Counted from the first letter of the stretch, positions 47,247 through 56,523 are shown. The stretch is DNA of 64,000 bases from Laspinema sp963821735 (GCA_963821735.1 CAWGFK010000056.1:46668-110667), one strand, 5' to 3'. The notes: generated by a model not told the origin, from the sequence alone. A program made the numbers and translations.

Positions 47247-48629
47247 TTATTCCTCGTTGAGTCTTAATTCAATCTCGGGTTTTCTGTCTAAGGGCAAGAT
47301 AATTTCAAATTCAGTGCCTATCCCCTCTTGGGAGTTCAGATTGATTTGACCCTTATGCTTATCACGGACAATTTCATTACTAATAGCTAATCCTAATCCT
47401 GTCCCTTTACCCACAGGTTTTGTCGTGAAAAATGTATCAAAAATCCGCTGTTGAATTTGCGGGGGAATTCCCATCCCATTATCGGCAATTCGGATAATGA
47501 CTGCGGATTCGTCTTCGCGGTTGATTAGTTCCGTGGCGATGGCTAACTGCGGTGTCCAAGTTTGATTTTTATTCAAATTTTGGGATTCTTTCTCTTTCCG
47601 TTCTAATAAAGCATCAATGGCATTTCCCAGCAAATTCATAAACACTTGGCTCAACTGCCCGGAGTAGCAGTCCACCAAGGGCAAGTCTCCATAATTTTTA
47701 ACCAGCTCAATATCATATTTGATTTGATTGTTTAAAATCAACAGGGTACTATCCAAACATTCATGTAAATCTGCGGGTTTACGCGCGGTTTCATCCAGAT
47801 GAGAAAAGTTTTGTAACCCGCCAACAATCTTCGTGAGTCGGTCGGAACTCACCACTAGAGATTGCACCAGCTTGGGTAAATCTTTCCGTAAAAACTCTAA
47901 ATCAATATTCTCGATGGTTTCGACAATTCTTACCGAAGGCGTCTCTACTTCTTCCTCATACACCGACACCAGTTCTAGCAAGTCTTGACAGTAGTTGGCT
48001 AAAAATCCCATATTTCCTGAAATACAATTCACGGGATTTTTAATTTCATGAGCAATTCCGGCCACCATCCGCCCTAAAGAGGCCATTTTTTCCGTTTGAA
48101 TGGTATGGGAACGGGTTTGCTCTTGCAGCATCTGGGTGGTGAGTTCATAGATTTGGGATTGGGCGATCAGTAACTGATGAACGTCCAAGAGGCGATAGAC
48201 ATCCGGTTCCATCTCGACTACAATCGGTTCATAGAGACACTCGGGCGATCGCCCTAAAGATTGCCTTGCCGCCATGCCAATGGGGAGATAGCTGGGAAAA
48301 GTGAGGGGTTCGATTTTTGTAAAGTTATGTAAGGCTTTTAAGGGTCGTCTGGAGAATAATTCTAACCCATAAGGACGGCTCAAATGTTCCAAAAATCTCC
48401 GCCGCGAAATCGTGCCAACAAACTTACCCGAGTCGGTTAAAATAGCCCCGGGAAGTAGTGGATTTTCGGCTAAGGCTTTGGCTAAGTCGGACCCCGGACA
48501 GGTGACTTCTATTTCAAAATCAAACAGGGTTAGGTCCGCGAGGGTGGAGTCTAAAGTGAGTTTACCAACCAGTTGGTCTGGGGTAACGGGAGTGAATTCT
48601 TCTAAATTTTTCACGGATGTTGCAAGCAT
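47247..48629 (-). CDS. Soluble sensor histidine kinase with CBS-like N-terminal module
   Basis: A 460-residue kinase without membrane segments. Residues about 20-155 form a module (STLADLTLFDFEIEV..., ENPLLPGAILTDSGKFVGTISRRRFLEHLSRPYGLELF) reminiscent of CBS-type folds; it is also present in the neighbouring diguanylate cyclase. The HisKA domain has H194 in GIAHEIKNPVN, and the ATPase domain has the N box NLLGNAIDAL, IADNGMGIPP and GKGTGLGLAIS. ATG 48629 is chosen because GAGGAAACC is spaced correctly ahead of it. There is no partner receiver next to it; the receiver-GGDEF protein at 33.3 kb is one candidate. Convergent with the kinase-WD40 gene 23 nt away. Confidence 0.9.
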   Translation of the reverse strand: MLATSVKNLEEFTPVTPDQLVGKLTLDSTLADLTLFDFEIEVTCPGSDLAKALAENPLLPGAILTDSGKFVGTISRRRFLEHLSRPYGLELFSRRPLKALHNFTKIEPLTFPSYLPIGMAARQSLGRSPECLYEPIVVEMEPDVYRLLDVHQLLIAQSQIYELTTQMLQEQTRSHTIQTEKMASLGRMVAGIAHEIKNPVNCISGNMGFLANYCQDLLELVSVYEEEVETPSVRIVETIENIDLEFLRKDLPKLVQSLVVSSDRLTKIVGGLQNFSHLDETARKPADLHECLDSTLLILNNQIKYDIELVKNYGDLPLVDCYSGQLSQVFMNLLGNAIDALLERKEKESQNLNKNQTWTPQLAIATELINREDESAVIIRIADNGMGIPPQIQQRIFDTFFTTKPVGKGTGLGLAISNEIVRDKHKGQINLNSQEGIGTEFEIILPLDRKPEIELRLNEE

Positions 48630-48809
48630 GAGAGGTTTCCTCGTGAGGGACAATGGGTATCATGAAAAATTAAAAAGTTATTTATTTTACAGAATTAACT
48701 TATTTTACAATAAATCTCTGCTCTAGGTTAATTCTTTAAAAAAGTTTAATTTAAAATTAACCTGGAATTAACCTAGACGCAGGAATCAAGAATTAGGCTA
48801 AAAAACTGC

Positions 48810-48865
48810 TGTCCCTAATTTGTTACGGATTAGCAAAAATTTGGTGAAAAACCCCAGTTTTTCTT
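48810..48865. repeat. Dispersed intergenic repeat
   Basis: About 55 bases (CCCTAATTTGTTACGGATTA...) resemble 32791-32845 at roughly three bases in four. Similar AAACCCGGTTTTT-type pieces occur near 13420 and 24650. The gap 48630-49024 contains no gene that I can support apart from the expected kinase promoter. Confidence 0.5.
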
Positions 48866-49024
48866 CTTTCTATGATTCCCAAATCCTAGGGTGAAGTTTC
48901 ATAACTGAGCAAAGATAGGGCAAGGATGAATTGTGAAACTCCTGTTAAGCCGTAGAGACTTGTAAATCCGTGGATTCCGACAAGTCCCCAGGCAAACCGG
49001 GAGGGATTTAAAATTGTGGATCTG

Positions 49025-50125
49025 TTAATTTTTGTGACAAATCGCGCAGTCACGACCCCCTTGTTTGGCGCGATAGAGGGCCTGATCTGAGGCGGCAATC
49101 AGATGTTCTAAGCAGTCATGTTTTGTGGGGATGACCGTAGCAATACCGATACTGAGGGTGATCCGATCGCAGACGGTGGAGTTCCGATGGGGGATCTGGA
49201 GGGTGGCGAGGGCCTTGCGGATGCGCTCGGCTACGGCGATCGCCCCATCGGTGAAGGTATTGGGCAAAATCACCGCAAATTCTTCCCCGCCATAGCGCGC
49301 CACTAAATCCTCCCGACGACTGCCACAGTCTTTTAAAACTCGTGCCACCTCTTGCAAACAGCGATCGCCCGCTTGATGTCCGTAGGCGTCATTATAGCCC
49401 TTAAAAAAATCAATATCGCATAACAGCAGGGACAGGGGTTTTTTCTCCTCCGTTAGTCGGTCCCATTGTTGAGACAGATAGCGATCGAACATTCGCCGGT
49501 TCGCCACTTGAGTTAGTCCATCTAAAGTCGCCTGTCGGTGTAACTCTTCATTGGCAACTTCCAGTTGTTGATACAGGTTTTGGAGCAATTCAGTGGCTAA
49601 TTCGTGAATGTGGGCATGAGCTAATAATAATTGATGCACGTCCAACAAGCGATAGGTCCCAGGGGCAATTTCCACCACAATCGGTTCATAAAGCAAATCC
49701 GGCGATCGCGACAAAACACCCTGGACTGCTGCGACAATGGTGACAGAGCTTTTAAACCGTAAATATTCAATTTGAGTAAACCGATATAAAACCTGAATCT
49801 GCCGTTTAAAAAATAATTCCAACCCGTAAGGGCGGGAAAGCTGCTCAAAAAATCTTCCCCGAGAAATCATCCCTAACAGTTCACCTTCCCCCAGTAAAAT
49901 TACCCCAGGTAATAGCGGATTTGCATTAAACGTTTCCGCGACTTCCCGCCCCATTACTTCCGCATTCACCTGATAATCATAAAGAGAGAGTGCGGATAGA
50001 GTTGACTCTAAATGCAACGTTTTCATACAGACCCGATCGGACAGTAAGAAGGATGGATCTGGAAAAGACTGATTCAAGATAGAAGAGTTTCCCAGTTCCA
50101 TTGTGTTCGATGTATAAAGTTTCAT
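49025..50125 (-). CDS. Diguanylate cyclase with CBS-like N-terminal module
   Basis: A 366-residue GGDEF protein. The N-terminal 175 residues are homologous to those of the neighbouring histidine kinase (NANPLLPGVILLGEGELLGMISRGRFFEQLSRPYGLELF; RSPDLLYEPIVVEIAPGTYRLLDVHQLL). The GGDEF domain has an intact active site GGEEF (279-283), metal-binding CDIDFFK, and an I-site R-R-E-D, so c-di-GMP synthesis with product inhibition is expected. ATG 50125 is chosen because CGGAGAAGAC gives a good ribosome binding site; upstream in-frame starts lack one. It lies 395 nt upstream of the kinase on the same strand. The two genes probably arose from one input module joined to different outputs. Confidence 0.9.
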   Translation of the reverse strand: MKLYTSNTMELGNSSILNQSFPDPSFLLSDRVCMKTLHLESTLSALSLYDYQVNAEVMGREVAETFNANPLLPGVILLGEGELLGMISRGRFFEQLSRPYGLELFFKRQIQVLYRFTQIEYLRFKSSVTIVAAVQGVLSRSPDLLYEPIVVEIAPGTYRLLDVHQLLLAHAHIHELATELLQNLYQQLEVANEELHRQATLDGLTQVANRRMFDRYLSQQWDRLTEEKKPLSLLLCDIDFFKGYNDAYGHQAGDRCLQEVARVLKDCGSRREDLVARYGGEEFAVILPNTFTDGAIAVAERIRKALATLQIPHRNSTVCDRITLSIGIATVIPTKHDCLEHLIAASDQALYRAKQGGRDCAICHKN

Positions 50126-50782
50126 GTCTTCTCCGTCATTTAGAAAGTTTAGCATTGCCGATTTCAGGGGTGAGTTAGCCCTCGGGATTGTTGAGCCGTG
50201 AGGGTTCACCGGGGTTGACTAGAGTCTCTGCATTGATTTCCCGCCTGAAACACCAGGCGAGCGGGTACAAGAAGGGCAAAATTCGGATAAGAATATCGTA
50301 AACCGATTCAGGAGATTTCTGGGCCATCCTACAGATTTTTTAATGTTTTGATACAATTACTGAGGATCATACTGATCCAGGAGAAAATTTTCCTGGATGC
50401 TTCATGAATTGGATAAGATTAAATTAAATTTTCTTTAATGTTTTGTTAAACTTGAAATTAGTTTAAGCTCGGTTTCAATCATCCATTACCCTGATGATCC
50501 CGAAGGGTGGACCCGGGAAGGGCAAGCATCCAGGTGGGACTAGACCCGGGAAAAAATCGAGTGGGGATCAGCCCAGGTGGAGGCGATCGCCCACCCCAGG
50601 TTTTCCCTTGCACCTTGTAATATAGTGAGGGCGGTTTACACCTGGCTCCAATCTCCAGGGCATCCAGAGATTCTTCTGGATTCATTCCCGTTCCTGGACG
50701 GGGAGGATTGAAAGCAAAGGGCGACCCCACCGTGTAAACCTGGACTGACACCAAATCCGGTTGTTAAAACTCGATTTTCTTA

Positions 50783-50837
50783 GCCTGCGTAGGCAGGCTT
50801 CGTCTGTATAGCCCCACCCTTGAGGGTGTGGGTTTTT
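50783..50837. terminator. Hairpin pair upstream of permease gene
   Basis: AGCCTGC-GTA-GGCAGGCT is followed by CCCACCCTTGAGGGTGTGGGTTTTTA, a stem with a T tract. The second has intrinsic-terminator form. The unit resembles common cyanobacterial dispersed hairpins. The larger gap 50126-50902 otherwise shows no supportable gene. Confidence 0.55.
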
Positions 50838-50902
50838 ATAGACTTTCCCTCCCGGGTTAATTGATATCGAAGCTCCTCACTGCGAAAAATAGGCCGAACC
50901 GC

Positions 50903-51991
50903 ATGATGAATCAAGTACACAACGCTTTTACCCTGTTTATGAGTCTGCTTGTAGAGGCTCTGCCATTTTTGCTCCTCGGGGTATTGCTCTCTAGTGCATT
51001 GTTGTTGTTCGTTGATGAAAAGAAGCTGATTTCCTCCATCCCTGCCAACCCGGTCCTCGGGGCTTTGATTGGGAGTTCCATTGGGTTTCTGTTTCCTGTC
51101 TGCGAATGTGGCAACGTCCCCGTGGCGCGACGATTACTGATGCAGGGGGCCTCCCCCGCCGTGGCGATCGGGTTTTTACTGGCGGCTCCCACGGTGAATC
51201 CGATTGTGATTTGGTCCACTTGGACGGCATTTCGGGACCAACCCGAACTGGTGGTGTTGCGGGTGATATTTTCCCTGGGAATTGCCACGATTATTGGCTC
51301 AATCTTTAGTTTCCAAAAAGATTTAACCCCCTTCGTCCAACCGATGGTAGCACGGGCGATCGCTCAATCCTCTAAAGCTAAATCCTGCGATCCCCGCACA
51401 TCCAAGGATTGGTCCTCGGATTCTGAAAACACCTCCCCCTTGTTACAGTCAGGCACTTTTTTATTAGGGACTCCAGGCAGTCCCCAGCGCCTCGATGCCA
51501 CCACAATGGAAACGGTATTATTGGCGTCGAAAGCCGGAAATTTGGGGGGTGCTGGGGTGGCCCTCCCGGGCGATCGCCTATTTTCCCAGCGCCTGCGGTT
51601 GTTTGTCGAGAATGTCATGGCTGAACTGCGGGAACTCGGAGGGGTCCTCGTCTTCGGCAGTGCGATCGCCGCCATCATTCAAGTCGCCGCCCCTCGGGAC
51701 TTAATTCTCAGCTTAGGACAAGGCCCCGTGACTTCCATTATTGCCATGCTCGTTCTCGGCGCTGTCGTGTCCATTTGTTCCACCGTGGATGCCTTTTTTG
51801 CCCTCTCCTTTGCCTCCACCTTTACCACCGGCTCCCTGTTAGCCTTTTTAGTCTTTGGACCCATGATTGACATCAAAAGTATCGGACTGATGATGTCTAT
51901 TTTTAAACCAAAAGCCCTAGTTTACCTATTCTTAATTTCCGCTCAGTTAACCTTTTTACTCACCCTGGCTTATAACTTGAAATTTAGCTAG
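50903..51991 (+). CDS. COG0701-type (DUF318) membrane permease
   Basis: A 362-residue polytopic membrane protein with about eight hydrophobic helices split by a central hydrophilic loop (about 150-230). The family motif FPVCECG is at about residues 65-72, with a related helix in the second half (LGAVVSICSTVDAFFALSFAS). Homologues are paired with TIGR03943 proteins, as here (Bacillus YcgR/YcgQ type). Transport substrate is not established; a metal or metalloid has been suggested for relatives. ATG 50903 (ATGATG) is preferred to a TTG at 50861. The inverted-repeat element between this gene and the next suggests that the operon was invaded or that the genes are separately transcribed. Confidence 0.82.
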   Translation: MMNQVHNAFTLFMSLLVEALPFLLLGVLLSSALLLFVDEKKLISSIPANPVLGALIGSSIGFLFPVCECGNVPVARRLLMQGASPAVAIGFLLAAPTVNPIVIWSTWTAFRDQPELVVLRVIFSLGIATIIGSIFSFQKDLTPFVQPMVARAIAQSSKAKSCDPRTSKDWSSDSENTSPLLQSGTFLLGTPGSPQRLDATTMETVLLASKAGNLGGAGVALPGDRLFSQRLRLFVENVMAELRELGGVLVFGSAIAAIIQVAAPRDLILSLGQGPVTSIIAMLVLGAVVSICSTVDAFFALSFASTFTTGSLLAFLVFGPMIDIKSIGLMMSIFKPKALVYLFLISAQLTFLLTLAYNLKFS

Positions 51992-52021
51992 GAAAAATCT
52001 GGGATAAAACTGCATCTCCGG

Positions 52022-52192
52022 TCCCCTCCCCTTGGCAAGGGGAGGGTTAGGGTGGGGTCCACTCACGTCGCAAAAAAACCACTTTTCGTACCCGGATTGG
52101 CAATGAAACCCTAATTCCGTAAACGATTAAACCTCTTTGGTATAATCCAGGACCAAGAGGACCCCACCCAACCCTCCCCTTGCCAAGGGGAG
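52022..52192. repeat. Inverted-repeat element (MITE-like) between permease genes
   Basis: Arms at about 52023-52060 and 52159-52192 are inverted copies of each other with two or three differences. Each arm also contains its own palindrome (CTCCCCTTGGCAAGGGGAG). The roughly 100-nt core has no open frame. The sequence motif is a frequent cyanobacterial dispersed repeat. Confidence 0.7.
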
Positions 52193-52311
52193 AGGCTTGA
52201 GAACCGAAAACTTGATGAAAAATTTACGAGATCAAAAACCTACTCTTGTAAGCTGCTATCCCTCCCTCGCCGATCGCGTTCCTCTTGCAACTGGAAACCT
52301 TCAAATCTAAT

Positions 52312-53112
52312 ATGGCTGTTCAATCTCCCAAACTGTTCCGATTTTCGACCTGGGGACCCTGGATCGAAGTCCTCGCGATTTTAGCTTGGGGTATATTACT
52401 CCTCAAATATTGGGTGAGTGGGGAATTAAATATCCTAATTCACCCGAATTTCTTTGCTCTAACGAACCTGACTGGAGTATTCTTGATTCTGCTTGCCTGC
52501 TATAAGGCGGCACAATTGGTCTATCAACAGTGGCGATCGCGACGGGCCCGGAATCGCAGGGCGAACACCGTAACCCCCGAGATGCAGCATATTACCCTGT
52601 TTCCTCCGGGATGGAGTGCGACATTACTCTTAGTCACTGCTATCCTCGGGTTCCTAATCAGTCCGAGAGTCTTTGCCAGCGATAAGGCAATGATGCGGAA
52701 TGTCAACGATTTTTTACCCGTCACCCAATCCCAACCCCAAGCGTTTCGCACCGCCAGAAAACCCGAGGAGCGATCGCTGATTGACTGGGTACGCACATTA
52801 ACAGTTTATCCCGAACCCGATGCTTATACCGGACAACGGGTCAATGTCCAAGGGTTTGTCATTCATCTCCCAGACTTGCCCGAGGAATACTTCTTAATTT
52901 CTCGCTTTGTGATTACCTGTTGTGCGGCAGATGCCTATCCCGTCGGGCTGCCGGTGAAATTATCCCAAAGTCGCACCGCCTATCCTCCGGATACTTGGTT
53001 AGAAATCCAAGGGGAAATGAGTACGGAAATTTTGGAAAATCGCCGTCAATTGACGATTGTAGCGAATTCAATCCAGGAAATTCCCGAACCCCGAAATCCT
53101 TATGAATATTAA
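52312..53112 (+). CDS. TIGR03943-family protein, partner of COG0701 permease
   Basis: A 266-residue membrane protein: two N-terminal hydrophobic helices (WIEVLAILAWGILLLKYW; ALTNLTGVFLILLACYKAAQ), a third near residue 105 (ATLLLVTAILGFLI), then a soluble domain with GFVIHLPDL, the cysteine pair FVITCCAADAYPVG and a beta-rich C-terminus (WLEIQGEMSTE). The CC motif is characteristic of the family and may bind a metal. These proteins are regularly encoded beside the COG0701 permease and are thought to act with it. ATG 52312 is chosen over a TTG at 52285. Confidence 0.85.
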   Translation: MAVQSPKLFRFSTWGPWIEVLAILAWGILLLKYWVSGELNILIHPNFFALTNLTGVFLILLACYKAAQLVYQQWRSRRARNRRANTVTPEMQHITLFPPGWSATLLLVTAILGFLISPRVFASDKAMMRNVNDFLPVTQSQPQAFRTARKPEERSLIDWVRTLTVYPEPDAYTGQRVNVQGFVIHLPDLPEEYFLISRFVITCCAADAYPVGLPVKLSQSRTAYPPDTWLEIQGEMSTEILENRRQLTIVANSIQEIPEPRNPYEY

Positions 53113-53296
53113 GTGATAGGTTTCCCTGAACTAAAAACCGGGTAAGTTTTAAACTCCCCGGTTTTATCTCCAGAGCGCGGTGCAACATTTTCTCTATTGT
53201 CAGGGAACTCCAAATATCGCCAAGTTGCTGGAATTAGGAGTGTACAGGGAGTTCCAGAGCAGGATGCGTTTGGTCCCCAGTGGGCGTTCGCATGCC

Positions 53297-53635
53297 CTAC
53301 AATCTTAGGATTTTTTTGTAGATTTTTTGAAACAACAGTTGCAGTCCTAGACAAAATAAACCCAAGGCAGCAAAGGCAAAGATAAAGGTTGCCAGGGTAC
53401 TCACCCCGGTGACTAATGTCCGAACTGCAGCGGAAATATTAACGGCGATCGGATTATCCGAGTGAATCGGTTTGTTGGCAAAGGTGGAGGCGATCGCACT
53501 GGTGAGCATCATACAGGCATAAGCAAATCCTCCAGAAATCAATGAACCCATAAAGCACCGCATCAGAGTGGGTTGCACGGGTTCTTCATGAGTCACTGAG
53601 AGGGGTGTGGGTTGAGTCGGTGTGGGATTAGTCAT
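53297..53635 (-). CDS. DUF3082 small membrane protein
   Basis: A 112-residue protein with a Pro/Thr-rich N-terminus and two hydrophobic helices (MGSLISGGFAYACMMLTSAIAS; STLATFIFAFAALGLFCLGLQLLF) ending in a basic tail KIYKKILRL. DUF3082 is found in cyanobacteria and plastids and is often next to ispE, as here: 71 nt after the ispE stop on the same strand. Function unknown. The ATG at 53635 follows a weak A-rich ribosome binding site. Confidence 0.8.
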   Translation of the reverse strand: MTNPTPTQPTPLSVTHEEPVQPTLMRCFMGSLISGGFAYACMMLTSAIASTFANKPIHSDNPIAVNISAAVRTLVTGVSTLATFIFAFAALGLFCLGLQLLFQKIYKKILRL

Positions 53636-53706
53636 GAATTTTCTAGGGTGAATGAACTGTTTAAATTTTAACGGTTGGATTTGGATATCGAGAGAACAGA
53701 ACCCCC

Positions 53707-54660
53707 CTAATGGACCCCTGGGGCTAACTGAATCCCGGTATTAATGAATTTAGCAATCCAAAAATCTAGGTCCGGATTTCCCAGGGTGTTTTGAACTTGT
53801 GCGCGGATTTGTTCTGCTTTTTCCCGGGAGTCGGTGAGGGCAAATACGGTGGGTCCGGAACCGGACATCAGGGTTCCTAAAACATCAAATTGTTCAAAGG
53901 TTTGCCGCAATTTTAACACTTGCGGATATTCCGGCAAGACGACTTTTTCTAAGTCATTGTGCAAACATTCGACCACTTTCATTTCATCCCGAAGGGCGAT
54001 CGCCTTGACAATGGGCCCGGAATGGACGCGCTGCTGTCTCGCCGCTAAATCCGTGGATTCTCGAACGTAGGTACTGCCAAATTGCTGGCGATAGGTTTGA
54101 TACGCCCAAGCGGTAGAAACCCCTAAACTGCGATATTTCGCCAGAATTACATACAATCCTTCTAAATCCGGCAGGGGTTCGAGTTCGTTTCCCCGTCCCG
54201 TTGCCAAGGCGGTCCCTCCGGTGATACAAAAGGGAATATCCGAACCCAGTTGACTGGCTAAATCATGTAATTCCGGTTGGGTTAAGCCCAGGTCCCAGAG
54301 CATTTCCAAACCCACCAACACGGCAGCAGCATTGCTGGACCCCCCAGCTAATCCGGCAGCGACGGGAATCTGTTTGTCGATGAAGATATCGGCACCGCCA
54401 TATTGCTCAAAAGCGTTGGGATAGGTGGTTTTGAGGAGTTCTGCGGCGCGGTAGGCGAGGTTGGTGCGATCGCAGGGCACCTCCGGATGTTGGCAGTGGA
54501 TCCGAAAGTCCTCGGTGCCATTGGCGCGAATCTCCACGCGATCGCCTAAGTCGATGCTTTGCAGGACCATTGACAATTCGTGATACCCATCGGGGCGATC
54601 GCCGATAATTTCCAGATACAGATTGATTTTAGCCGGTGCAATCAGGGAATAAGAGCGCAT
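53707..54660 (-). CDS. ispE: 4-diphosphocytidyl-2-C-methyl-D-erythritol kinase
   Basis: A 317-residue GHMP kinase of the MEP isoprenoid pathway; it phosphorylates the 2-hydroxyl of CDP-methylerythritol using ATP. Motifs: N-terminal APAKINLYLEI with Lys11, the glycine-rich ATP loop PVAAGLAGGSSNAAA (99-113), GSDIPF with a catalytic Asp, and the C-terminal GTLMSGSGPTVFAL. Length and order are normal. The start is eight bases after the rsmA stop, so the genes are co-transcribed and probably translationally coupled, the usual cyanobacterial arrangement. Essential for carotenoids, phytol and quinones. Confidence 0.97.
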   Translation of the reverse strand: MRSYSLIAPAKINLYLEIIGDRPDGYHELSMVLQSIDLGDRVEIRANGTEDFRIHCQHPEVPCDRTNLAYRAAELLKTTYPNAFEQYGGADIFIDKQIPVAAGLAGGSSNAAAVLVGLEMLWDLGLTQPELHDLASQLGSDIPFCITGGTALATGRGNELEPLPDLEGLYVILAKYRSLGVSTAWAYQTYRQQFGSTYVRESTDLAARQQRVHSGPIVKAIALRDEMKVVECLHNDLEKVVLPEYPQVLKLRQTFEQFDVLGTLMSGSGPTVFALTDSREKAEQIRAQVQNTLGNPDLDFWIAKFINTGIQLAPGVH

Positions 54661-54668
54661 GGGGGTAT

Positions 54669-55508
54669 TTAAGGGGTGACGGAAGGTTCTAGGTTTAATA
54701 GGTTACTTAAAGCCACCCACTGCGACACGCTGAGGTCTTCGGCACGCACTTGGGGGTTAATGTTTAATTGTTCCAGAAACAGGGTCAGTTGATCGCGATC
54801 AATCAGTCCTTTTAAATTATTTCGTAACATTTTGCGCTTGCTGGAAAACCCGACTTTGACTAAAGTCTCTAACCACCGAGGGCGATCGGCGGGAATGGCT
54901 AAGGGTCGCGGTGACAATCGGACTACGGCAGAATCGACTTTCGGTGCGGGGTAAAAGGCTTTTGCGGGAACGGTACAGATATATTCGCACTCCGCTACAT
55001 ACTGCACCCGCACGGATAATGCCCCATAAGTGCGGGATCCGGGTGCGGCATTGATCCGTTCTGCCACTTCTTTTTGAATCAGTAGGACGACGGACTGATA
55101 GGAGATTCGCGGCGGTTGGGAAATGGTGCCGAGGAGTTTTTCCAGAATGGGGCCGGTGATATTATAGGGAATATTGGCAACGACTTTATTGGGATGGTGA
55201 AAGTGTTCCGGAGTTTGGGTTAAGACGGACTCTAAATCCAGGTCCAAAAAGTCGGCACATAAGAGTAAGAAATTCGGGATATCCCCCAATTTTTTGGCAA
55301 GTTTTTGGGACAAATTGCGGTCAATTTCTACGGCCACCACAGATTCAGCCCGGGAGAGTAACTGTCGGGTGAGGATGCCGGTCCCGGGGCCAATCTCTAG
55401 GATGCGATCGCCGGGAGATAATGCCGCCGCATTGACAATTTCATTGAGGGCTTTATCGCTTTGCAGCCAGTGTTGAGCAAATTGTTTTCTAGGATAAGGC
55501 GATGGCAT
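54669..55508 (-). CDS. rsmA: 16S rRNA (adenine1518/1519-N6)-dimethyltransferase
   Basis: A 279-residue KsgA/RsmA methyltransferase that dimethylates two adjacent adenines in helix 45 of 16S rRNA during late 30S assembly. It shows RKQFAQHWLQ at the N-terminus, the SAM site ILEIGPGTGILTRQLL, acidic VEIDRNL, and the catalytic NIPYNITGP (N-I-P-Y). The C-terminal helical domain includes FSSKRKMLRNNLKGL. I chose ATG 55508 (MPSPYPRKQF), because an upstream in-frame start at 55571 adds 21 residues not seen in the family. First gene of the rsmA-ispE-DUF3082 operon. Confidence 0.96.
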   Translation of the reverse strand: MPSPYPRKQFAQHWLQSDKALNEIVNAAALSPGDRILEIGPGTGILTRQLLSRAESVVAVEIDRNLSQKLAKKLGDIPNFLLLCADFLDLDLESVLTQTPEHFHHPNKVVANIPYNITGPILEKLLGTISQPPRISYQSVVLLIQKEVAERINAAPGSRTYGALSVRVQYVAECEYICTVPAKAFYPAPKVDSAVVRLSPRPLAIPADRPRWLETLVKVGFSSKRKMLRNNLKGLIDRDQLTLFLEQLNINPQVRAEDLSVSQWVALSNLLNLEPSVTP

Positions 55509-55769
55509 TTTGATCGGGGGTGGGTTCGTTGAAAAGTTGAGCTTTTTTATTCTACCGGGTTTTGGACCCAAAAATTGCCATCTTTCTCAAGGAAGATTTA
55601 CGGTTATTTCTTGAGGAGGAATTTTTGAGGAGTCGCCCCGGATACCGATTTTCCTCCCCCTACAAAGAAAGAAATTAAAAACGTTCTACCTTAAGGGAGA
55701 GGAAGATTAGAGTGAAAGTTACTAAAGTTTACATAGCGTGTAAAACACCATTAAGGATATACAATTATC

Positions 55770-56279
55770 ATGGCAAATTTAGCAGACAACATCAAACAAG
55801 CCAAAGAAACTCTACCGAATATTACGCCGACTCCACCGGATTTAAAACCCCAGGTGACCCCTGGAGAACTCAAGTCTCGTCTGGAGTGGGGAGAACCCGG
55901 TTTAACGATTATCGATGTGCGCGATCGCGAATCTTTCAACTACGAACGCATCACCGGCGCGATGGCCATGCCAATGGAGAACCTCGCCGAAACCCTCAGT
56001 TCCAGCTTAGAATACAAGCGGGACATCTACCTGTATGGTGACAGCGACGAGCAAACCAAACAAGCCGCCAGCCAACTCCGCAGCGGTGGCTTCATCAACG
56101 TTGCTGAAATTAAAGGCGGTTTACCGGCTTGGAAGGCGATCGGGGGTCCCACGGAAGGGATTGCTTCGATGGAAGGTCCTTCCGGTCCGAGTTCCGTGAA
56201 GAAAAGCGAAAGTAACGTGGCGGCTCGTGTCGGCAAACAAGGCGATTTAGAAGCCACCAAATCTCAACAACATCGCTAG
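55770..56279 (+). CDS. Rhodanese-fold protein lacking the active-site cysteine
   Basis: A 169-residue soluble protein. The rhodanese fold is recognisable from TIIDVRDRESFNYERITGAMAMP and the C-terminal GGFINVAEIKGGLPAWKA. The loop that normally holds the catalytic Cys (I-V-V-Y-C-x-x-G-x-R/x) reads IYLYGDSDEQT, so no cysteine can carry persulphide; there is no Cys in the whole protein. It is therefore a non-catalytic rhodanese, as found in some regulatory or binding proteins. The C-terminus is a flexible Ser/Gly/Lys-rich tail. It has its own promoter region (55572-55769) and is divergent from rsmA. The well-biased codons (AAC, CGC, CTC) hint at good expression. Confidence 0.85.
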   Translation: MANLADNIKQAKETLPNITPTPPDLKPQVTPGELKSRLEWGEPGLTIIDVRDRESFNYERITGAMAMPMENLAETLSSSLEYKRDIYLYGDSDEQTKQAASQLRSGGFINVAEIKGGLPAWKAIGGPTEGIASMEGPSGPSSVKKSESNVAARVGKQGDLEATKSQQHR

Positions 56280-56358
56280 AGTTAAGTTCTCAAATGTGCG
56301 ATAGATTCGGGTGATTAAGTCTATGATTCGGCTTCTAGGCTGGCGATAATCCCTGATA

Positions 56359-56386
56359 GTAGAGGCGCGATTAATCGCGTCTCTAC
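56359..56386. terminator. Palindrome after rhodanese gene
   Basis: GTAGAGGCGCGATT and AATCGCGTCTCTAC form a 14-bp stem with one G-T wobble. The same family of sequence makes the terminator at 61175-61207. A terminator role is likely, but there is no long T tract here. Confidence 0.5.
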
Positions 56387-56469
56387 TCTGGCGTTTTTAG
56401 GGAACTCCAAAAAATAAAATCTCCAAAACGTTCGTTCGTAGTGACGGATCAACGGAGTAGCCTTCTCAA

Positions 56470-56523
56470 TGTAGGGGCGCAATGCTTGAGCCCACAATTG
56501 GGCGCAAGCATTGCGCCCCTACA
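56470..56523. repeat. GTAGGGGCGCAATGC palindromic repeat, copy 1
   Basis: A 54-nt near-palindrome with perfect outer arms (TGTAGGGGCGCAATGCTTG and inverse) and a variant centre. It is related to 57944-57997 and 60217-60270. The gap 56280-56770 otherwise holds no supportable gene. Confidence 0.85.

Noticed and set aside
50479..50754. 91-codon minus-strand frame
   Set aside because: Proline-rich, no family, no ribosome binding site, lies in a repeat-bearing intergenic region.
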